Shown: positions 10,012 to 19,952, counted from the first letter of the stretch. The stretch is 64,000 bases of DNA from CAYTTR01 sp964440805 (GCA_964440805.1 CAYTTR010000001.1:62001-126000); one strand, 5' to 3'. The notes: a model not told the origin generated them from the sequence alone. Made by a program: numbers and translations.

Positions 10012-11433
10012 TCAATCAAAGCTCAAATTCATTTCTTTCCACTTCTTGGCTATAAGCTCAACCGCATCTATAGCATGCTGGATTTCTTTTTCTGAATGAG
10101 CAGTTGAAATGGCTCCAAATCCATGGAAAACATAAAAGCCTTTCTCAAGCATGGAAAATCTAAAAATCTCTTCTCTCAAAGAATAATCACTTATTTCTGG
10201 ATTAAAAACCTGTTGAGGGGAATTCAAAGTCACCAGATCCTTCAATAGAAAATGAATTCCTACCATAGAACTGTTGACTTTCAAAGAAAAAGAAGGTGGA
10301 TTTCCGGTGCAATGAACTTTAAATCCATAAAAACGGAAAATCTTTTCCACTTCTGATCTTACCAAGTTCCCCTGTTTTCCCAGATAGGGGTAAATTGTTT
10401 GTTCATTCTCTATAAGATGGGAAATACAGGCAATCCCTGCTTTCATAGCCAAGGGATGGGCGGAAAAAGTACCGCCTTCAAATTTTACTTTCTTGTCAGC
10501 AGGAGCTTCCCTGCTGCAGAGTTCCAGGATGTCTCTTTTTCCCGCCACTGCACTGACAGGCATCCCCCCTCCAATTACTTTTCCCAGCACAGTTAAGTCT
10601 GCTTGTATCCCGTAATTGGATTGAAGAGCCCCTGCGTGAAAGCGGAAGCCAGAGATGACCTCGTCTAAAATGAGAAGGGATTTGTAACGTTGGGTCAGTT
10701 GCCTGGCTTTTTTTAAATATTCCTTATCAGCAAAGATGAATCCTCCTGCTCCCATAAAAGGTTCAACTATAAGGCAGGCAATCTCATCTCCGAATCTTTC
10801 AAATTTTTTAACCAGATCTTCAATATTATTGAACTCGGAAACTACTACTTCAAATTCTATGCTTTCTGGAAGGCCAGCAGATTCAAGGCTTTCTAATCCC
10901 ATCTTTTTGAAAGTAGTTATTCCTTTAAGTCCATAGGGATGAGCTCCATGCCAACCTCCACCGACTTTTAAAACTATTCTTCTTCCTGTATAAGCTTTGG
11001 CCAGCATAACTGCATACATGGAAGCTAAGGATCCACTGGTTGTAAAGCGGATACATTCGGCAGGAAGGCGCGATAGAATCAACTCCGCCAATTTTTCCTG
11101 GTGAAGACCAGGAAAACCGGTTATCAATCCCTGGTTTTTCTGTAATGATTGTCTTAATTCTTGAATAACTGCAGGAGAATTATGCCCCAGAATATTGGAA
11201 AAATGCCCCTGCCAGAAATCTATATAAGTAAAACCATCCAGATCTTTGATCATGGAACCACAAGCTTCTTTATCATAAAAGGGAAAGGGAGGAAAAAGCC
11301 TCAAGGTATGACTACCTCCGTCTATAAGAAACCTTGATGTTTTCTTGAAATAATCAGCTGACCGGGGATGGGTTTTCCGGTATCTTTCTTGCAGGACCGC
11401 CAGTAAATTTCTTTTATTCTCTTTTATCGCCAT
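10012..11433 (-). CDS. Class III PLP-dependent aminotransferase, glutamate-1-semialdehyde aminomutase-like
   Basis: This 473-residue fold-type I PLP enzyme resembles HemL. It has TSGS and GWHG for phosphate and cofactor binding, EPFMGAGG, LILDEVISGFR with the Asp that contacts the pyridine nitrogen, and GKVIGGGMPV with the Schiff-base Lys near residue 285. It is longer than typical HemL (about 430) and no other haem gene is nearby. A role as a class III transaminase or aminomutase with another substrate is therefore at least as likely as tetrapyrrole synthesis. It stands alone between tRNA-Leu and the trypsin/TPR gene. Ribosome-binding sequence is weak. Confidence 0.85.
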   Translation of the reverse strand: MAIKENKRNLLAVLQERYRKTHPRSADYFKKTSRFLIDGGSHTLRLFPPFPFYDKEACGSMIKDLDGFTYIDFWQGHFSNILGHNSPAVIQELRQSLQKNQGLITGFPGLHQEKLAELILSRLPAECIRFTTSGSLASMYAVMLAKAYTGRRIVLKVGGGWHGAHPYGLKGITTFKKMGLESLESAGLPESIEFEVVVSEFNNIEDLVKKFERFGDEIACLIVEPFMGAGGFIFADKEYLKKARQLTQRYKSLLILDEVISGFRFHAGALQSNYGIQADLTVLGKVIGGGMPVSAVAGKRDILELCSREAPADKKVKFEGGTFSAHPLAMKAGIACISHLIENEQTIYPYLGKQGNLVRSEVEKIFRFYGFKVHCTGNPPSFSLKVNSSMVGIHFLLKDLVTLNSPQQVFNPEISDYSLREEIFRFSMLEKGFYVFHGFGAISTAHSEKEIQHAIDAVELIAKKWKEMNLSFD

Positions 11434-11494
11434 AAATCATTCCGCTTTCTCTTTTTAAAAATTAAGCCTCCGCCAATAATTCTGAACAAAAAAG

Positions 11495-13330
11495 TTACCG
11501 CGAAAGAATCTCTAAGAGTCTTTGGGCAAGATTCGAATCTATTGTTTTTAATTTCTCGTAGATATCAATGGCGCTGTTACGGTCCTGAAGGTTGAGATAA
11601 GTAACGGCCAGATTATAGAGAGCCAGGCCGTAATCAGGTTTTAGTTCAACTGTTTTTTGAAGAGGTTCAAGAGCTGCTTGAAAATTTTTCATCTGCATAT
11701 AACATACCCCGATATTGAACCAGCCATTGGGATCATTTGGATTAAGCTCCGCAAATTTCTTGAATGGATTTACTGCTTCCCTGTAATTTTTAATCTGGGT
11801 ATAACAATAACCGAGATTATAATAAGCATAGTCATAATCCGGGCGTATTTCAATTACTTGTTTAAAAACATTAATGGCATCCTGCCAGCTTTCCAGCTGG
11901 ATATACATATAGCCCAAATTATACCTGGCAGTATGACTTTCGGGATTAGCTTCCACCATCTTTTTGGCAGCATTGATGGCATTCTCCGGCATTTTTGCCT
12001 GGTCATACATTTGAATGACGCTGTTATAATAGGTGGCGGCTCTTTCCGGATTTAGCTCAGCCAGTTCATAGTACTTGTTTTCAGCTTTCTCATAAATCTT
12101 GGCTTCCTGATAGGCTTGAGCAAGTCTTTCATGAAGCCTTATTTCCTGGGAAAAAGTTTTTAAGGCCTCTTCAAAAGCGTGGGCTGCTTTCTCGAATTCC
12201 TTGTTTTCAAACAAGCAGAAACCCAGTCTTCTCCAGGCTTCCCCGGCATCTTCCGGATTTAAATCAAGATATTTCTGGTAGGCTTCGATGCTTTTATCGA
12301 ACTGTCTTAATTCTTCATAGGCTCTCCCGATATGAAAATATGATTTTGCATTATCGGTATTGAGTTCAATTGCTTTTTCCAAAGGAGGAATGGCTTCTTT
12401 CCATTTCATCATATTGAGGTAGATATTGCCCATCTTAAAGTAAACATCATCACGTTGTGGTTCTTTTTCTACAATTTTTTTGTATGTGTTAGCGGCAGAA
12501 GAATAATTTCTCTGGTCTGTATAAACCGAGGCTAAAAGTAAAAGGAGGTCCACATCATCCGGACTCTGCTTGACTGCATTTTCCAGATGCATTTGAGCCC
12601 GTCCGCTTTCGCCGAGAGCAGCAAATATCCTCCCAGCAAAAAGAGCTCCTTCCAACGAGGTAAAATAATCTTCTGGCTGCCGTTTCTTAAATTCTGTTTT
12701 TTTCCCTGATTTTCGCATATTAAGCACCGGATCAATGGGAATAGCTACTTTTCTCTCCCCTTCAAGAATATTTAAAACTCCTAAAACTTTTCCTTCAGAA
12801 TTCATAACCGGAGCTCCGGAGCAAGTCAAAGGAACCTGAAGTGAAAGTTCAGCCACGCGCAAGGAAGGGGTGACTTCTATAATTTCAACCACTTCTCCTT
12901 CAGATACTTCGAGCTCTCCTGAAATGTTGGCTCCTGCTACCACTATCTTTTTGCCAGCTTCAAGTTCCGAGAAATTCCCACAGGGAAGACCGTCTTCCTT
13001 CCGGTTTACTTTTATTACTACAAGATCATAATTTTTATCCAGGCTGTAAATACCTTCCAACTTCACTTTTTTCCCTTTATAATTAATGCCTTCCACTTTA
13101 TCCACAGCCTTACTCACCAGATGATAGTTTGTCACCAGAACCTTTTTGGCTATAAGAAATCCGGTTCCACTGGAAATAGCCCGGCCATTATCATCAAAGG
13201 CAGAAAAAACAACCAGATTTTCCATAATATTTTCCGGCAAAGATGGGATTCTCTGGCTGTTGAGCAAGGAAGAGCCAAATATGAGCAACAAAATTGATGA
13301 AAATAATGCTATTTTTTTTAAATAATTCAT
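11495..13330 (-). CDS. Exported trypsin-like serine protease domain fused to a long TPR array
   Basis: About 611 residues. I place the start at the ATG at 13330, because GGAGG lies just upstream and the next residues form a signal peptide; an upstream non-ATG extension is unlikely. Residues ~25-220 form a chymotrypsin/HtrA-like fold with His in NYHLVS, Asp in NYDLVVIK and Ser in TCSGAPV. The usual GNSGGP is altered, so activity is plausible but not certain. From ~225 to the end at least ten tetratricopeptide repeats follow, with motifs such as YNLGYMYIQL and WFNIGVCYMQM. It is probably a periplasmic or surface scaffold that binds partner proteins. Divergent from the DUF2085 gene. Confidence 0.85.
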   Translation of the reverse strand: MNYLKKIALFSSILLLIFGSSLLNSQRIPSLPENIMENLVVFSAFDDNGRAISSGTGFLIAKKVLVTNYHLVSKAVDKVEGINYKGKKVKLEGIYSLDKNYDLVVIKVNRKEDGLPCGNFSELEAGKKIVVAGANISGELEVSEGEVVEIIEVTPSLRVAELSLQVPLTCSGAPVMNSEGKVLGVLNILEGERKVAIPIDPVLNMRKSGKKTEFKKRQPEDYFTSLEGALFAGRIFAALGESGRAQMHLENAVKQSPDDVDLLLLLASVYTDQRNYSSAANTYKKIVEKEPQRDDVYFKMGNIYLNMMKWKEAIPPLEKAIELNTDNAKSYFHIGRAYEELRQFDKSIEAYQKYLDLNPEDAGEAWRRLGFCLFENKEFEKAAHAFEEALKTFSQEIRLHERLAQAYQEAKIYEKAENKYYELAELNPERAATYYNSVIQMYDQAKMPENAINAAKKMVEANPESHTARYNLGYMYIQLESWQDAINVFKQVIEIRPDYDYAYYNLGYCYTQIKNYREAVNPFKKFAELNPNDPNGWFNIGVCYMQMKNFQAALEPLQKTVELKPDYGLALYNLAVTYLNLQDRNSAIDIYEKLKTIDSNLAQRLLEILSR

Positions 13331-13403
13331 CGGTCCTCCTGTATTTTTTTTTATTATTAGAGATAAATTTACACTTTGAGAGACGGGAGTGTCAAATAGT
13401 ATA

Positions 13404-13431
13404 TTAACGTAGTAAACATTTATGTTATGAT
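13404..13431 (+). promoter_or_regulatory. Promoter for the DUF2085 gene
   Basis: TTAACG, a 16-bp spacer and TATGAT are followed by only 8 bp before the ATG at 13440, so transcription probably starts at or next to the start codon. There is no Shine-Dalgarno sequence. Confidence 0.5.
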
Positions 13432-13439
13432 TTGAAGCC

Positions 13440-13931
13440 ATGGCTTTTTTTAAGAAAAACCATCCGGTATTAATAGTTTATTTTTTTACCCTGACTGGAA
13501 TAATAGTCTGGATTGGGCTCATCTTTCTGGCTCCATTACTTCGTTTTTTGGGTTCACCTCTTCATGCAGCAATCTATGCTGCTTTTTCTCCTACCTGTCA
13601 CCAAGAGCCTTCACGCTGTTTTACTTTATGGACATTTCCTCTGGCTGTTTGTGCCCGTTGTTTAGGAATTTACGGGGGATTTTTTCTGGGAACTCTGAGT
13701 TTTCCGATCTTTGGTGATTTTAAAAATCCTAAAATTCCCATTAATTGGATTTTTCTTCTTTTTTCTTTTCCCATTTTGTTAGATACAGCAGGAAATTTTT
13801 TCCACCTTTGGTCAACTCCAAGCGGGTTTCGTTTTATTTCAGGAATGATTTGGGGATCTATTTTACCTTTTTATTTCATTCCAGGAGTATCCGAAGCTTT
13901 CACCAGAAAAGATGTAGTTCAAGAAAAATAA
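13440..13931 (+). CDS. DUF2085 family membrane protein
   Basis: Small integral membrane protein (163 residues) with about four hydrophobic segments. It carries the DUF2085 hallmarks: a CHQ motif near residue 57 and a CARC motif near residue 77, which could bind a metal. The family is widespread but has no established biochemical role. First gene of a short plus-strand run with the membrane protein and lipid kinase that follow. Confidence 0.8.
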   Translation: MAFFKKNHPVLIVYFFTLTGIIVWIGLIFLAPLLRFLGSPLHAAIYAAFSPTCHQEPSRCFTLWTFPLAVCARCLGIYGGFFLGTLSFPIFGDFKNPKIPINWIFLLFSFPILLDTAGNFFHLWSTPSGFRFISGMIWGSILPFYFIPGVSEAFTRKDVVQEK

Positions 13932-14002
13932 AGCCTATAAAAACCTTGCAATTTAGCCTTGAATCTTCATAGAATAAAATCAACCTCTTTGGAGGAGGAA
14001 AG

Positions 14003-14518
14003 ATGAATAATCAGAAGCCCGGGATGTTTGTTCCAGCCTTGGTTGGTGGAGCAGCAGCTGGCCTGCTTTCTGCTGTTCCGCTTGTTAATTGTTTCTGTTG
14101 TTTGTGGATTGTTGGAGGAGCTATTCTGGCCGCTTATCTTTTGGCCAAGGATTCACCTTCAGGCTTGTCTGGTGGAGACGGAGCAATAGTCGGTGTTTTT
14201 ACTGGCCTTGTGGCTGCTGTGGTTGATGCCATAATTAGCCTGCCTCTTCAAGCTGTAAATGCTCAAGTTATACGTCAAGTAATGGAAAGAATGGCGGAAT
14301 ATAGTGATTCTCTGCCTTCAGGATGGGAAAATTTTCTGGAAAGAGGTTTGGCAGAGACATCCTTTGCCATTTTTATGCTCGGCCTCATGATCAGCGCTAT
14401 TATTTTTGCAGCTTTGGGCGCCCTTGGTGGTATCATCGGGGCTGCTCTTTTTGGAAAAATACCTAAACCTCCAGAGACAACCAGTGTTCCTGAAGACCAA
14501 ACCCCAAGTAATCGTTAA
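14003..14518 (+). CDS. Small Gly/Ala-rich membrane protein of unknown function
   Basis: This protein has 171 residues and about four transmembrane segments rich in Gly and Ala, and ends in a Pro/Thr-rich tail. A strong GGAGGAGG lies 6-7 bp before the ATG. I do not recognise a function; it resembles uncharacterised DUF5518/DUF4199-type proteins only in general composition. Its last 35 bp overlap the start of the lipid kinase gene, which suggests co-translation. Confidence 0.75.
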   Translation: MNNQKPGMFVPALVGGAAAGLLSAVPLVNCFCCLWIVGGAILAAYLLAKDSPSGLSGGDGAIVGVFTGLVAAVVDAIISLPLQAVNAQVIRQVMERMAEYSDSLPSGWENFLERGLAETSFAIFMLGLMISAIIFAALGALGGIIGAALFGKIPKPPETTSVPEDQTPSNR

Positions 14519-15437
14519 CCCCGAATCCAACCGGGGCCGAACTGGAAAACGCTGGAATCACATCAAGGAAGCCCTAAAGGTATTTTTCAAAGAATTCACT
14601 TACGAATTTACCGAAAAACCACTTCAAGCTATTGAAATATCCAGAAGTGCAGTCAAAGAAGGAGTTGAATTAATTGTTGGTGTCGGCGGTGACGGAACAA
14701 TGAATGAAATAGTCAATGGTTTTTTTGAAAATAAAAGAATTATAAATGGTGACGCTTCTTTAGGAATTATCCCTTCAGGAACAGGATGTGATTTTAGCAA
14801 GAGCCTTAATATTCCTCTCGGATTAAAACATGCTCTTGAAGTTATTACCAGAACTCCATCTTCTCTAATTGATGTAGGAAGGGCCCGGTTTAAAACAGCT
14901 TCAGGTAAAATTGATGAACGGTTTTTTCTTAATGTCACTGACTTTGGTATCGGAGGAGAAGTAGTGGCCAGAATGGAAAAAAACAGAAGAGAAAGGAAAG
15001 CCTCTTCTTATTTTAAATCACTGATGGCTACCTTTTTTAACTATAAGAACAAGCATCTCTCTCTTAGAGTCGATGGGAAGGAACTTCCTCCTCAAGAATA
15101 CATGGTTGGAGCCATTGCCAATGGCCGGATTTTTGGCAAAGGGATGAAAGTAGCTCCCCATGCCTTGCTTGATGATGGTTTTTTTGACCTTGTTCTGGTC
15201 AAAGGGATGAAAGTTTTTGAATTCCTGAGGAATGTCTGGAGGATTTACTTAGGGACCCATCTCACCCACCCAAAAATTTCGTTATTACGAGCCAAGTGTA
15301 TAGAGGTTTTACCTGCTATTCCCAATGAAGAAGTTCTTATTGAAGTTGATGGAGAACAGGTTGGCTCCCTTCCCGCCTATTTTGAAATTGTTCCCCGGAC
15401 TTTACTGGTAAAAGGGACTCTACAAAAAAGAATTTAG
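14484..15437 (+). CDS. Diacylglycerol/lipid kinase, YegS/DgkB family
   Basis: About 317 residues if read from GTG 14484; an in-frame TTG at 14406 would add 26 residues inside the preceding gene. The first residues QVIVNPESNRGR match the family N-terminus. The nucleotide-binding signature VGVGGDGTMNEIVNG is present near residue 65, and the C-terminal β-domain has the expected GAIANGRIFGKGM. Such kinases phosphorylate diacylglycerol or related lipids at the inner membrane. The GTG start is chosen because homology begins there, though no clear ribosome-binding site is visible. The stop overlaps that of the convergent transglycosylase by 4 bp. Confidence 0.88.
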   Translation: MFLKTKPQVIVNPESNRGRTGKRWNHIKEALKVFFKEFTYEFTEKPLQAIEISRSAVKEGVELIVGVGGDGTMNEIVNGFFENKRIINGDASLGIIPSGTGCDFSKSLNIPLGLKHALEVITRTPSSLIDVGRARFKTASGKIDERFFLNVTDFGIGGEVVARMEKNRRERKASSYFKSLMATFFNYKNKHLSLRVDGKELPPQEYMVGAIANGRIFGKGMKVAPHALLDDGFFDLVLVKGMKVFEFLRNVWRIYLGTHLTHPKISLLRAKCIEVLPAIPNEEVLIEVDGEQVGSLPAYFEIVPRTLLVKGTLQKRI

Positions 15438-16066
15438 TCTTTATTAGAAGAATTTTCCCCGGAAGCCTGAATTTCAGTGTCTTTTCTATTTGTCAAGTAA
15501 TAATTACGATCATTGGTAAAGACAACCCGTCCTTTTTTATCAATAAATTTATAAATCTGGGAGTTTGTCTGAATATAATTTTTGTTATAGGAGCTTTTAA
15601 TTTTTTCAATGTAATCAATGGTCTCCTGGTAAGGAGGAATTCCACCAAACTTCTTCACTGCTTCCTGGCCGGCATTGTAGGCAGCCAGAACAAGGTCTGT
15701 CTTGCCTTGGTAAAGCCTGATTAAGTCCTTGAGATACCGGACCCCTCCTTCAATATTTGATCTGGGATCATAAATATCAGCCACTCCATATTCCAGGGCT
15801 GTTATAGGCATAAGTTGCATTAGACCGACAGCTCCCTTGGAAGAAACAGCCTGAGGATTGAAATTTGATTCCACTCTTATAATCGAGCGGATCAAGGAAA
15901 CTTCCATGCCATGCTTTTGGCTAATTTCTTTAATTATGTCATCATAGGCTCTGGATGGAGAGACAGCTGATTCGGCAATCAGGGAAATCAAAAAAAACAT
16001 CGTTAAAGCGGTTGTCAGACAAAATAAATTACCGCTTATGTTTTCAATCTTTTGCCCCATCGTCAT
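15434..16066 (-). CDS. Lytic transglycosylase (SLT domain)
   Basis: Exported protein of 210 residues that cleaves the MurNAc-GlcNAc bond of peptidoglycan. An N-terminal hydrophobic segment (about 15-35) acts as signal or anchor. The SLT fold carries the catalytic Glu in RVESNFNPQAVS (near residue 65), then GLMQLMP and LAAYNAG, all typical of family 1 transglycosylases. A C-terminal segment with YKFIDKKGRVVFTND matches the DUF4124-like tail seen in some homologues. It lies downstream of alaS but is separated by a terminator. Confidence 0.92.
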   Translation of the reverse strand: MTMGQKIENISGNLFCLTTALTMFFLISLIAESAVSPSRAYDDIIKEISQKHGMEVSLIRSIIRVESNFNPQAVSSKGAVGLMQLMPITALEYGVADIYDPRSNIEGGVRYLKDLIRLYQGKTDLVLAAYNAGQEAVKKFGGIPPYQETIDYIEKIKSSYNKNYIQTNSQIYKFIDKKGRVVFTNDRNYYLTNRKDTEIQASGENSSNKD

Positions 16067-16093
16067 GATTTCTTATAATACTTATCAGGTTAA

Positions 16094-16125
16094 GAAAAAA
16101 AGTTCAATCACCCTTAGAGGTGATT
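16094..16125 (-). terminator. Rho-independent terminator after alaS
   Basis: On the minus strand the stem AATCACC/GGTGATT (16106-16125) begins one base after the alaS stop, and a run of seven T follows after a GAAC spacer. The inverted repeat is also followed by T residues on the plus strand. Confidence 0.75.
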
Positions 16126-16126
16126 T

Positions 16127-18769
16127 TTATTCTGCCATAACCTCCTCGAGAAGCAAGGGAACTTTCTTCAAGGCGATTTTTAAGTTTGAGGCCTTCTTTC
16201 CGCCTGATTGAGCAAAATCCGGGCGGCCCCCTCCCCCACCTCCGATAATAGGAGCAATTTTTTTAATCAATGAATTTGCCGGAACGCGGGAAGTCAAGTC
16301 CTTGGACACTGAAACCACCACAAAAGCTTTTCCTCCCGAAGTTGTTCCTAAAACAACTATGACTGAGTCGAGTTTCTGCTTAATAGAATCAGCCAGCTCT
16401 CTCAACTCTGAAGAGTTTAATCCTTCAACCTCTTGCGTGTAAAGAGAAATTCCTTTGATTTGTTGAATTTTTTCCTCCCCGGAACCGAAACGAAGCTGAG
16501 CCATTTTTTGCCTTAAAGACTGACATTCTTTTTCTTTTTCTTTTATGTTTCCTTTCAGTTTTTCTATCTGGTTAAGTACTTCTTCTTCCGGTACATTTAG
16601 TGATTTCCTGATCTGGTTAAAACTGTTTTCTATCTCGAGGATGTATTCCAGAGCTGCTTCACCGGTTACAGCTTCGATTCTTCTCATTCCGGCTGCAATG
16701 CTGGATTCCGATAAAATTTTGAATAAACCAATTTGTCCTGTGCTTTTCACATGAATACCGCCGCAGAGCTCTTTACTGAATTCTCCGATTATAATCATTC
16801 TTACTTTTTCACCATATTTTTCTTCGAAAATAGCTACAGCTCCTTGCTTAAGCCCTTCTTCCAAACTTGTTTCCCTTACTTCCACCGGGATATCTTCTCT
16901 TATTTTGGCATTTATCAGTTGTTCGATTTGCCTTAACTGAGATGAACTTAAAGCTGCATAATGAGTGAAGTCAAAACGAAATCGGTCAGCAGCCACCAGT
17001 GAACCGGATTGTTTTACATGGTCACCAAGAGATTGCCGCAAAGCGGCATGGAGAAGATGGGTAGCTGTATGATTTCTGCTGATATTCATTCTTCTCGATA
17101 GATTAACAAAAGCTTCCACCTGGTCACCGGGGTATAATTTACCGGAAATCACTTCAACTTTGTGAGAAATGAGCTCGGGAAGAGGATAATAAGTTTCTTT
17201 TACTTTCGCTGAGAAATAAGCATTTTTGAGAGTTCCGGCATCTCCTGTTTGCCCTCCTGCTTCGGCATAAAACGGAGTTTCTTCTAAAATAACTTCCCCT
17301 TCTTCCCCTTGTTTTAAGGAATCAACTATTTTTCCCTTTCTTATAAGGGTCAAAACCTTGCCATCAGGGAGGTTTATCCTTTCATATCCCAAAAAACTGG
17401 TTTTCAAATCCTTCAATGGTTCATAAACAGCCTTTCTTTTCTGTTGAAGATCACCTTTCCAGGTTTTTCTGGCTCTCTCTCTTTGCTTTTCCAGCTCCTG
17501 CTGGAATCCCTTTTCATCCACAGCAAATCCCTTTTCTTCAGCCAGTTCACGGGAAAGATCCAAAGGAAAGCCAAAGGTGTCATAGAGTTTAAACAATTTA
17601 TTGCCAGGAAGAATTCTCTTTTTTGTTTTTTCAAGCTCCTCGATATAAGACTGGAAAGGTTTCATGCCTGAATGAAGGGTTTGATAGAAACGCTGCTCCT
17701 CAGAAAGACATACCTGAGAGATGAACCGGGCTGATTCCAAAAGCTCGGGATACGCGTCTTTCATTACATCACAAACAACACCTAGTAGCTGGTAAATAAA
17801 AGGTTCTTCCAATCCTATAAAATTTCCCTGACGGAAGGCCCGGCGAATAAGCCGGCGAAGCACATAGCCGCGGCCCTCGTTAGAAGGCATAATCCCGTCA
17901 CCAATTAGAAAAGAAATAGCCCTTACATGATCAGCTATTATCCGGAAAGAAATAGCATTCTCTTCATCATCGATGTATTCTTTCCGGGCGAAATCACTTA
18001 TAGCCTGAATTATTGGCTTAAAAAGGTCTGTAGAAAAGTTACTTGTTTTTTCCTGAAGAGAAGCAGCTATTCTCTCCAAGCCCATTCCTGTGTCTATAGA
18101 AGGTGAAGGCAGAGGATGGAGGGTTCTCCTTTCATCCTGATAAAATTGCATGAAGACGAGATTCCAAAGCTCAAGGAAGCGGTCGCTTCCTCTCTCGATA
18201 AGGGAGCGGGGCTCTCCTTCCTCAAGTTGCGGAACCAGGTCAAAATGGATTTCAGAGCAGGGTCCACAAGGGCCTACTTCGCCCATGGCCCAATAATTAT
18301 CTTTTTTACCGAAATGGAATATTTTGTCTTCAGGAAGTCCTATGTTTTTGTTCCAAATCCGGTATGCTTCCTCATCCTCCGAATAAACAGTGGCGTAAAG
18401 TCTTTCTTTTGGAAAACGGAATATGCCTGTCATTAGTTCCCAGGCGAAAGAGATGGCTTTTTCTTTGAAATAATCGCCAAAAGAAAAATTACCCAGCATC
18501 TCAAAAAAAGTGTGGTGCTTATTTGTCCTTCCAACTTGTTCCAAGTCGTTATGCTTGCCGCTTACTCTCATGCATTTCTGAACCGATACCGCTCTTTTGT
18601 AGCTTCTTTTTTCCAAACCGAGAAATACATTCTTGAATTGATTCATCCCGGCATTGGTAAAAAGGAGAGTAGGATCGTCTTTTGGAAGTAATGAAGAACT
18701 TTTAACGATCTTGTGGTCTTTTTGGTGAAAAAAATCTAAAAATGTTTCACGAATTTCCTGAGCTTTCAT
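16127..18769 (-). CDS. alaS: Alanyl-tRNA synthetase
   Basis: Class II synthetase of 880 residues, the usual bacterial length. It starts with the motif 1 region (TFLDFFHQKDHKIV, TNAGMNQFK). The editing domain has HTATHLLH and CGGIHVKSTG, which supply its zinc ligands. A Gly-rich C-Ala motif (GGGGGGRPDFAQSGG) ends the protein. The ATG overlaps the pilT stop by 4 bp (ATGA), so the two genes are translated in tandem. Confidence 0.98.
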   Translation of the reverse strand: MKAQEIRETFLDFFHQKDHKIVKSSSLLPKDDPTLLFTNAGMNQFKNVFLGLEKRSYKRAVSVQKCMRVSGKHNDLEQVGRTNKHHTFFEMLGNFSFGDYFKEKAISFAWELMTGIFRFPKERLYATVYSEDEEAYRIWNKNIGLPEDKIFHFGKKDNYWAMGEVGPCGPCSEIHFDLVPQLEEGEPRSLIERGSDRFLELWNLVFMQFYQDERRTLHPLPSPSIDTGMGLERIAASLQEKTSNFSTDLFKPIIQAISDFARKEYIDDEENAISFRIIADHVRAISFLIGDGIMPSNEGRGYVLRRLIRRAFRQGNFIGLEEPFIYQLLGVVCDVMKDAYPELLESARFISQVCLSEEQRFYQTLHSGMKPFQSYIEELEKTKKRILPGNKLFKLYDTFGFPLDLSRELAEEKGFAVDEKGFQQELEKQRERARKTWKGDLQQKRKAVYEPLKDLKTSFLGYERINLPDGKVLTLIRKGKIVDSLKQGEEGEVILEETPFYAEAGGQTGDAGTLKNAYFSAKVKETYYPLPELISHKVEVISGKLYPGDQVEAFVNLSRRMNISRNHTATHLLHAALRQSLGDHVKQSGSLVAADRFRFDFTHYAALSSSQLRQIEQLINAKIREDIPVEVRETSLEEGLKQGAVAIFEEKYGEKVRMIIIGEFSKELCGGIHVKSTGQIGLFKILSESSIAAGMRRIEAVTGEAALEYILEIENSFNQIRKSLNVPEEEVLNQIEKLKGNIKEKEKECQSLRQKMAQLRFGSGEEKIQQIKGISLYTQEVEGLNSSELRELADSIKQKLDSVIVVLGTTSGGKAFVVVSVSKDLTSRVPANSLIKKIAPIIGGGGGGRPDFAQSGGKKASNLKIALKKVPLLLEEVMAE

Positions 18770-19929
18770 TCAAGTTCTTCCTCTTTGCCTCCTTCCTCTT
18801 CTTCTCTTTTAATCTTGCCGATTGCCTTTTCCATGTCTTCAAGAGCCACATCCAGGGTGGATCTGATACCCATTACCCGGAGCTTGAAGTTATCCGGGCT
18901 GGAAGAATAACGCAGCCCCTGCTCATAAGAAATGTATCCTTCCTTATAAAGCATGTAAATTGACTGGTCAAAGGTTTGCATGCCGTACTGAGAAACACCA
19001 GCAGCTATAGCGTCACGAATAAGAACAGTTTTTTCTCTATCTTGAATACAATCACTTATATATGGAGTGTTAACCATAACTTCTACTGCCGGCACTCTTC
19101 CAGAGCCGTCTTTGGTGGGTATAAGGCGCATTGAAATAACAGATTTCAGGATGCTTGCTAATTGAAGCCGGATCTGGCGCTGGTGATGAGGGGCAAAAAC
19201 AGAAACAATCCGGTTGATGGTTTCAGGAGCATCCAAAGTATGAAGTGTACTGAGAACTAAGTGACCGGTTTCGGCAGCCAGCAAAGCAGTTTCAATGGTT
19301 TCCCTGTCCCTCATTTCTCCGACCAGAATAACATCAGGATCTTCTCTTAGAGATGCTCTGAGGCCGCGGGAGAAATCGAGCACATCCATCCCCACTTCTC
19401 TCTGGCTGATGGTGCTCTTTTTATCCCGGTGAAGATATTCGATTGGATCCTCAATGGTGATAATGTTTTCCACCCGGTGCATATTAATATAATCAATCAT
19501 GGCAGCCAGGGTAGTTGTTTTTCCCGAACCTGTTGTCCCTGTAACCAGGACTAATCCTCTTTGTTCGAGAGCTGTTTTTTCCAGAATTTCGGGAAGCAAT
19601 AACTCTTTAATTGTTTTTACCTCAAGCGGAATGACCCTCAGAACAATAGCCACACTTCCTCTTTGATGATAAACACTCCCCCTGAAACGCCCAAAACCAG
19701 CCACACTGTAGGCCAAATCAAGATCCATTTCTTTTTCCAGCAAATCTTTCTGGTAATCGTTTGTGATCTGATCAGCCAAGTCAAAAGTATCCTTGACTGT
19801 CAATCTTGGAAAACTGGTCAATAATTTTAATTTTCCATGTACCCGAATGATTGGAAAATTTCCGGCTTTAAGATGCAAGTCGGAGGCATCACTTTCAATG
19901 GCGATTTTTAGCAATTCATCGATATCCAT
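18766..19929 (-). CDS. pilT: Type IV pilus retraction ATPase PilT
   Basis: Hexameric secretion-type ATPase (387 residues) that depolymerises type IV pili and drives twitching motility. The N-terminal PAS-like region starts with SDASDLHLKAG, followed by Walker A GTTGSGKTTT, the Asp box, Walker B LVGEMRDRETIETAL and the His box TGHLVLSTLHT, which are diagnostic for PilT/PilU. The C-terminus ends in an acidic tail. No other pilus genes lie in the window. Confidence 0.95.
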   Translation of the reverse strand: MDIDELLKIAIESDASDLHLKAGNFPIIRVHGKLKLLTSFPRLTVKDTFDLADQITNDYQKDLLEKEMDLDLAYSVAGFGRFRGSVYHQRGSVAIVLRVIPLEVKTIKELLLPEILEKTALEQRGLVLVTGTTGSGKTTTLAAMIDYINMHRVENIITIEDPIEYLHRDKKSTISQREVGMDVLDFSRGLRASLREDPDVILVGEMRDRETIETALLAAETGHLVLSTLHTLDAPETINRIVSVFAPHHQRQIRLQLASILKSVISMRLIPTKDGSGRVPAVEVMVNTPYISDCIQDREKTVLIRDAIAAGVSQYGMQTFDQSIYMLYKEGYISYEQGLRYSSSPDNFKLRVMGIRSTLDVALEDMEKAIGKIKREEEEGGKEEELE

Positions 19930-19952
19930 CTTTCCCCCTTAATTTACTAATT

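Noticed and set aside
10012..11433. Assignment as HemL proper
   Set aside because: Length, lack of haem gene neighbours and divergent termini leave the substrate open, so only the class III family is stated.
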